From assembly GCF_037977055.1 (NCBI RefSeq), contig NZ_CP150274.1, positions 434,001 through 498,000 of the forward strand: a stretch of DNA of 64,000 bases, given 5' to 3'. The notes under the pieces were generated by a model. The model was not told where the DNA came from. It searched no databases and saw only the letters and a program-made list of their open reading frames with translations. Position numbers and translations under genes: made by a program. Position 1 is the stretch's first letter, and every line of letters starts with the position of its first letter. This DNA is from Paenibacillus sp. FSL K6-1096. GTDB taxonomy: Bacteria; Bacillota; Bacilli; Paenibacillales; Paenibacillaceae. Positions 62,497 through 64,000 of the stretch are shown in pieces.

Positions 62497-64000
62497 TTAA
62501 GCCTTCTCCACGTTGAAATACTGGGCTTCCGGGTGGGCGAAGACCATCGCCGATACCGAAGCCTCCGGCTCCATCATGAAGCCGTCCGTCAGGTGAACGC
62601 CGATATCTTCCGGCGACATGAGCTTGAACAGTGGACCCTGGTCCTCCAGGTCCGGGCAGGCCGGATAGCCGAAGGATACCCGGATGCCCTGATAACGCGC
62701 TCCGTGCCGCTGCTTCATCGTCATCTCGGCCGGGTCAGGGAAGCCCCAGGTATCACGCATCATATGATGGACACGTTCAGCCAGGCCTTCCGCGACCTCC
62801 AGCGCCACCGCCTGCACAGCGTGGGAACGGAGATAATCGCCTTTATCCTTAAGCTCGGACGACAATTCACGAACCCCGTGGCCTGCGGTCACCACCAGGA
62901 ACCCGACATAATCCATAATTCCGCTGTCGACCGGCTTCAGGAAGTCAGCCAGGCAGAGATAAGGCTCGACATTCTGCCGCGGGAAGGTGAAGGTATGCAG
63001 CACCTGAGTGTGATCCTGCGGATCATAGATCAGGATGTCATTCCCTCTCGACTGCGCCGGGAAGAAACGGTACATGGCATGCGGAGTAATCGTGCCCTCC
63101 AGCATCGCCTGGTGCAGGATATCATCCACCGTCTCCTTCAGCTCAAGCGTACGCGGGTCACCCGCTGCGAGCTGTGCCTCTACGGAGCCGCGCAGCCCCA
63201 GATGATGGCCGAGCAGCATCTGCATGTTCACGTACGGAATGATATGGCCGAGCGGATAATTGCGCAGGACATGACGCTCCGTATCCGGCGGAATAAACAC
63301 TGGCGCATCTGCGGAGATCTTGGAGCGGACCGCGCGGGTCAGTTCGGGAAGCGGCTGCTGGGGAGCGACAGCGACCGCAGCTTCAGCCTCCTGGCGGACC
63401 TCCTCCTCGATCTTCACCCGCTCCAGCGGATTCATCAGCCGGTTGGCAATATCCAGGCCGTCCATCGCATCCTTGGCGTATAATACAAGTCCGTCATATT
63501 CCGGGCGGATCCGGGTCTTGGTGAACTTACGCGTCAATGCCGCACCGCCGACCAGAATCGGCACATCAATGCCCGCAGAGCGCAGATCCTGCGCCGTCAG
63601 TACCATCTGCTGGGCGGACTTCACCAGCAGGCCGGACAAGCCAATCGCATCGGCCTTCTCTTGGCGGAAGGCCTCGATAATGCTCTCCGGGGGAACCTTG
63701 ATCCCGAGATTAATGATCTCATAACCGTTGTTGGAGAGAATGATCTCCACCAGGTTTTTGCCGATATCATGCACATCGCCCTTAACGGTTGCGAGCATAA
63801 TCCGCCCCTTCACCGAGGTCTCATCCTTCTGCATGAACTGCTCCAGGTGGCTGACAGAGGCCTTCATCACTTCAGCGCTTTGCAGCACCTCAGCGACAAT
63901 CAGCTCATTATTATTGAACAGCCTGCCCACCTCGGACATGCCGGCCATCAGCGGCCCGTTGATGATGTCCAGCGGAGCCGCTGATTTCAGCGCTTCATCC
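62497..64000 (-). CDS. metH: cobalamin-dependent methionine synthase, C-terminal part
   Basis: The gene runs off the right edge; the frame is open through 64000 (DEALKSAAPLDIINGPLMAGMSEVGRLFNNNEL precedes the only internal Met). Visible: the cap domain (EVLQSAEVMKASVSHLEQFM), the B12-binding D-x-H-x2-G motif (KGDVHDIGKNLVEIIL), GLSGLLVKSAQQM, VGGAALTRKFT, and the C-terminal AdoMet reactivation domain with GYPACPDLEDQGPLFKLM. It remethylates homocysteine with methylcobalamin. The N-terminal homocysteine and folate modules lie outside the window. Confidence 0.95.
   Translation of the reverse strand, partial: DEALKSAAPLDIINGPLMAGMSEVGRLFNNNELIVAEVLQSAEVMKASVSHLEQFMQKDETSVKGRIMLATVKGDVHDIGKNLVEIILSNNGYEIINLGIKVPPESIIEAFRQEKADAIGLSGLLVKSAQQMVLTAQDLRSAGIDVPILVGGAALTRKFTKTRIRPEYDGLVLYAKDAMDGLDIANRLMNPLERVKIEEEVRQEAEAAVAVAPQQPLPELTRAVRSKISADAPVFIPPDTERHVLRNYPLGHIIPYVNMQMLLGHHLGLRGSVEAQLAAGDPRTLELKETVDDILHQAMLEGTITPHAMYRFFPAQSRGNDILIYDPQDHTQVLHTFTFPRQNVEPYLCLADFLKPVDSGIMDYVGFLVVTAGHGVRELSSELKDKGDYLRSHAVQAVALEVAEGLAERVHHMMRDTWGFPDPAEMTMKQRHGARYQGIRVSFGYPACPDLEDQGPLFKLMSPEDIGVHLTDGFMMEPEASVSAMVFAHPEAQYFNVEKA

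Overview
The window looks like a chromosomal segment of a Paenibacillus-type member of the Bacillales (Firmicutes). This rests on GC-rich Firmicute codon usage, strong AGGAGG ribosome-binding sites with frequent GTG and TTG starts, a T-box leader, a XerS-type recombinase, an NlpC/P60 plus LysM-3D cell-wall set, and protein sequences closest in style to that genus. No phage, insertion sequence, CRISPR array, rRNA or tRNA was seen. Most genes lie on the minus strand. The two ends cut genes: a lipoprotein on the left and metH on the right.

Layout. 1-4.8 kb: lipoprotein fragment, GNAT acetyltransferase, xerS, a cysteine-cluster/pentapeptide protein, a TetR regulator and map. 4.98-5.44 kb: a nine-copy 51-bp tandem repeat array. 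5.5-11.8 kb (minus): moeA, a PspA membrane-stress group (pspA, DUF350, DUF4178), an LpdD-like protein, pyrD-pyrK and namA. 12-17.8 kb: polysaccharide deacetylase, LysM-3D protein, and ppk facing ppx tail to tail, with a candidate Pho box before ppk. 18-20.3 kb: amino-acid ABC importer. 20.6-27.6 kb: alpha-glucan block with a GH13 neopullulanase-like enzyme, glgB-glgA and divergent glgC. 27.7-31.9 kb: an operon of ABC ATPase, EF-hand-like repeat lipoprotein, OmpR regulator and histidine kinase. 32-38.6 kb: MFS transporter, ArsR-type regulator, HAD hydrolase, DsbA-like thioredoxin, topB and a small membrane protein. 38.6-40.3 kb: a T-box-controlled prolyl-tRNA synthetase without its editing domain. 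40.3-48.8 kb: gltD, thyA-folA and the pyruvate dehydrogenase operon pdhABCD. 49-56 kb: esterase, LMW-PTP, thiN, NlpC/P60 protein, an orphan regulator with a degenerate receiver, Dabb and ThiF-family proteins, and a Ser/Thr kinase fused to a MinD-like domain. 56.07-56.26 kb: a second array of the 51-bp repeat. 56.3-62.3 kb: a tightly overlapping operon (Fpg-like glycosylase, endonuclease IV, thioredoxin-like protein, ABC ATPase, RlmM-like methyltransferase) led by a HAD phosphatase, then ribonuclease Z. 62.5-64 kb: metH 3' part.

Most of the window is core metabolism and stress housekeeping. The less ordinary items are the 51-bp hairpin repeat family present at two loci, a second dispersed intergenic repeat at 12.98 and 27.63 kb, the editing-domain-less ProRS, the pseudo-receiver regulator, the kinase/MinD-like fusion, and an ABC ATPase whose switch histidine appears to be missing. 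Assignments come from reading motifs and context; no database search was run.
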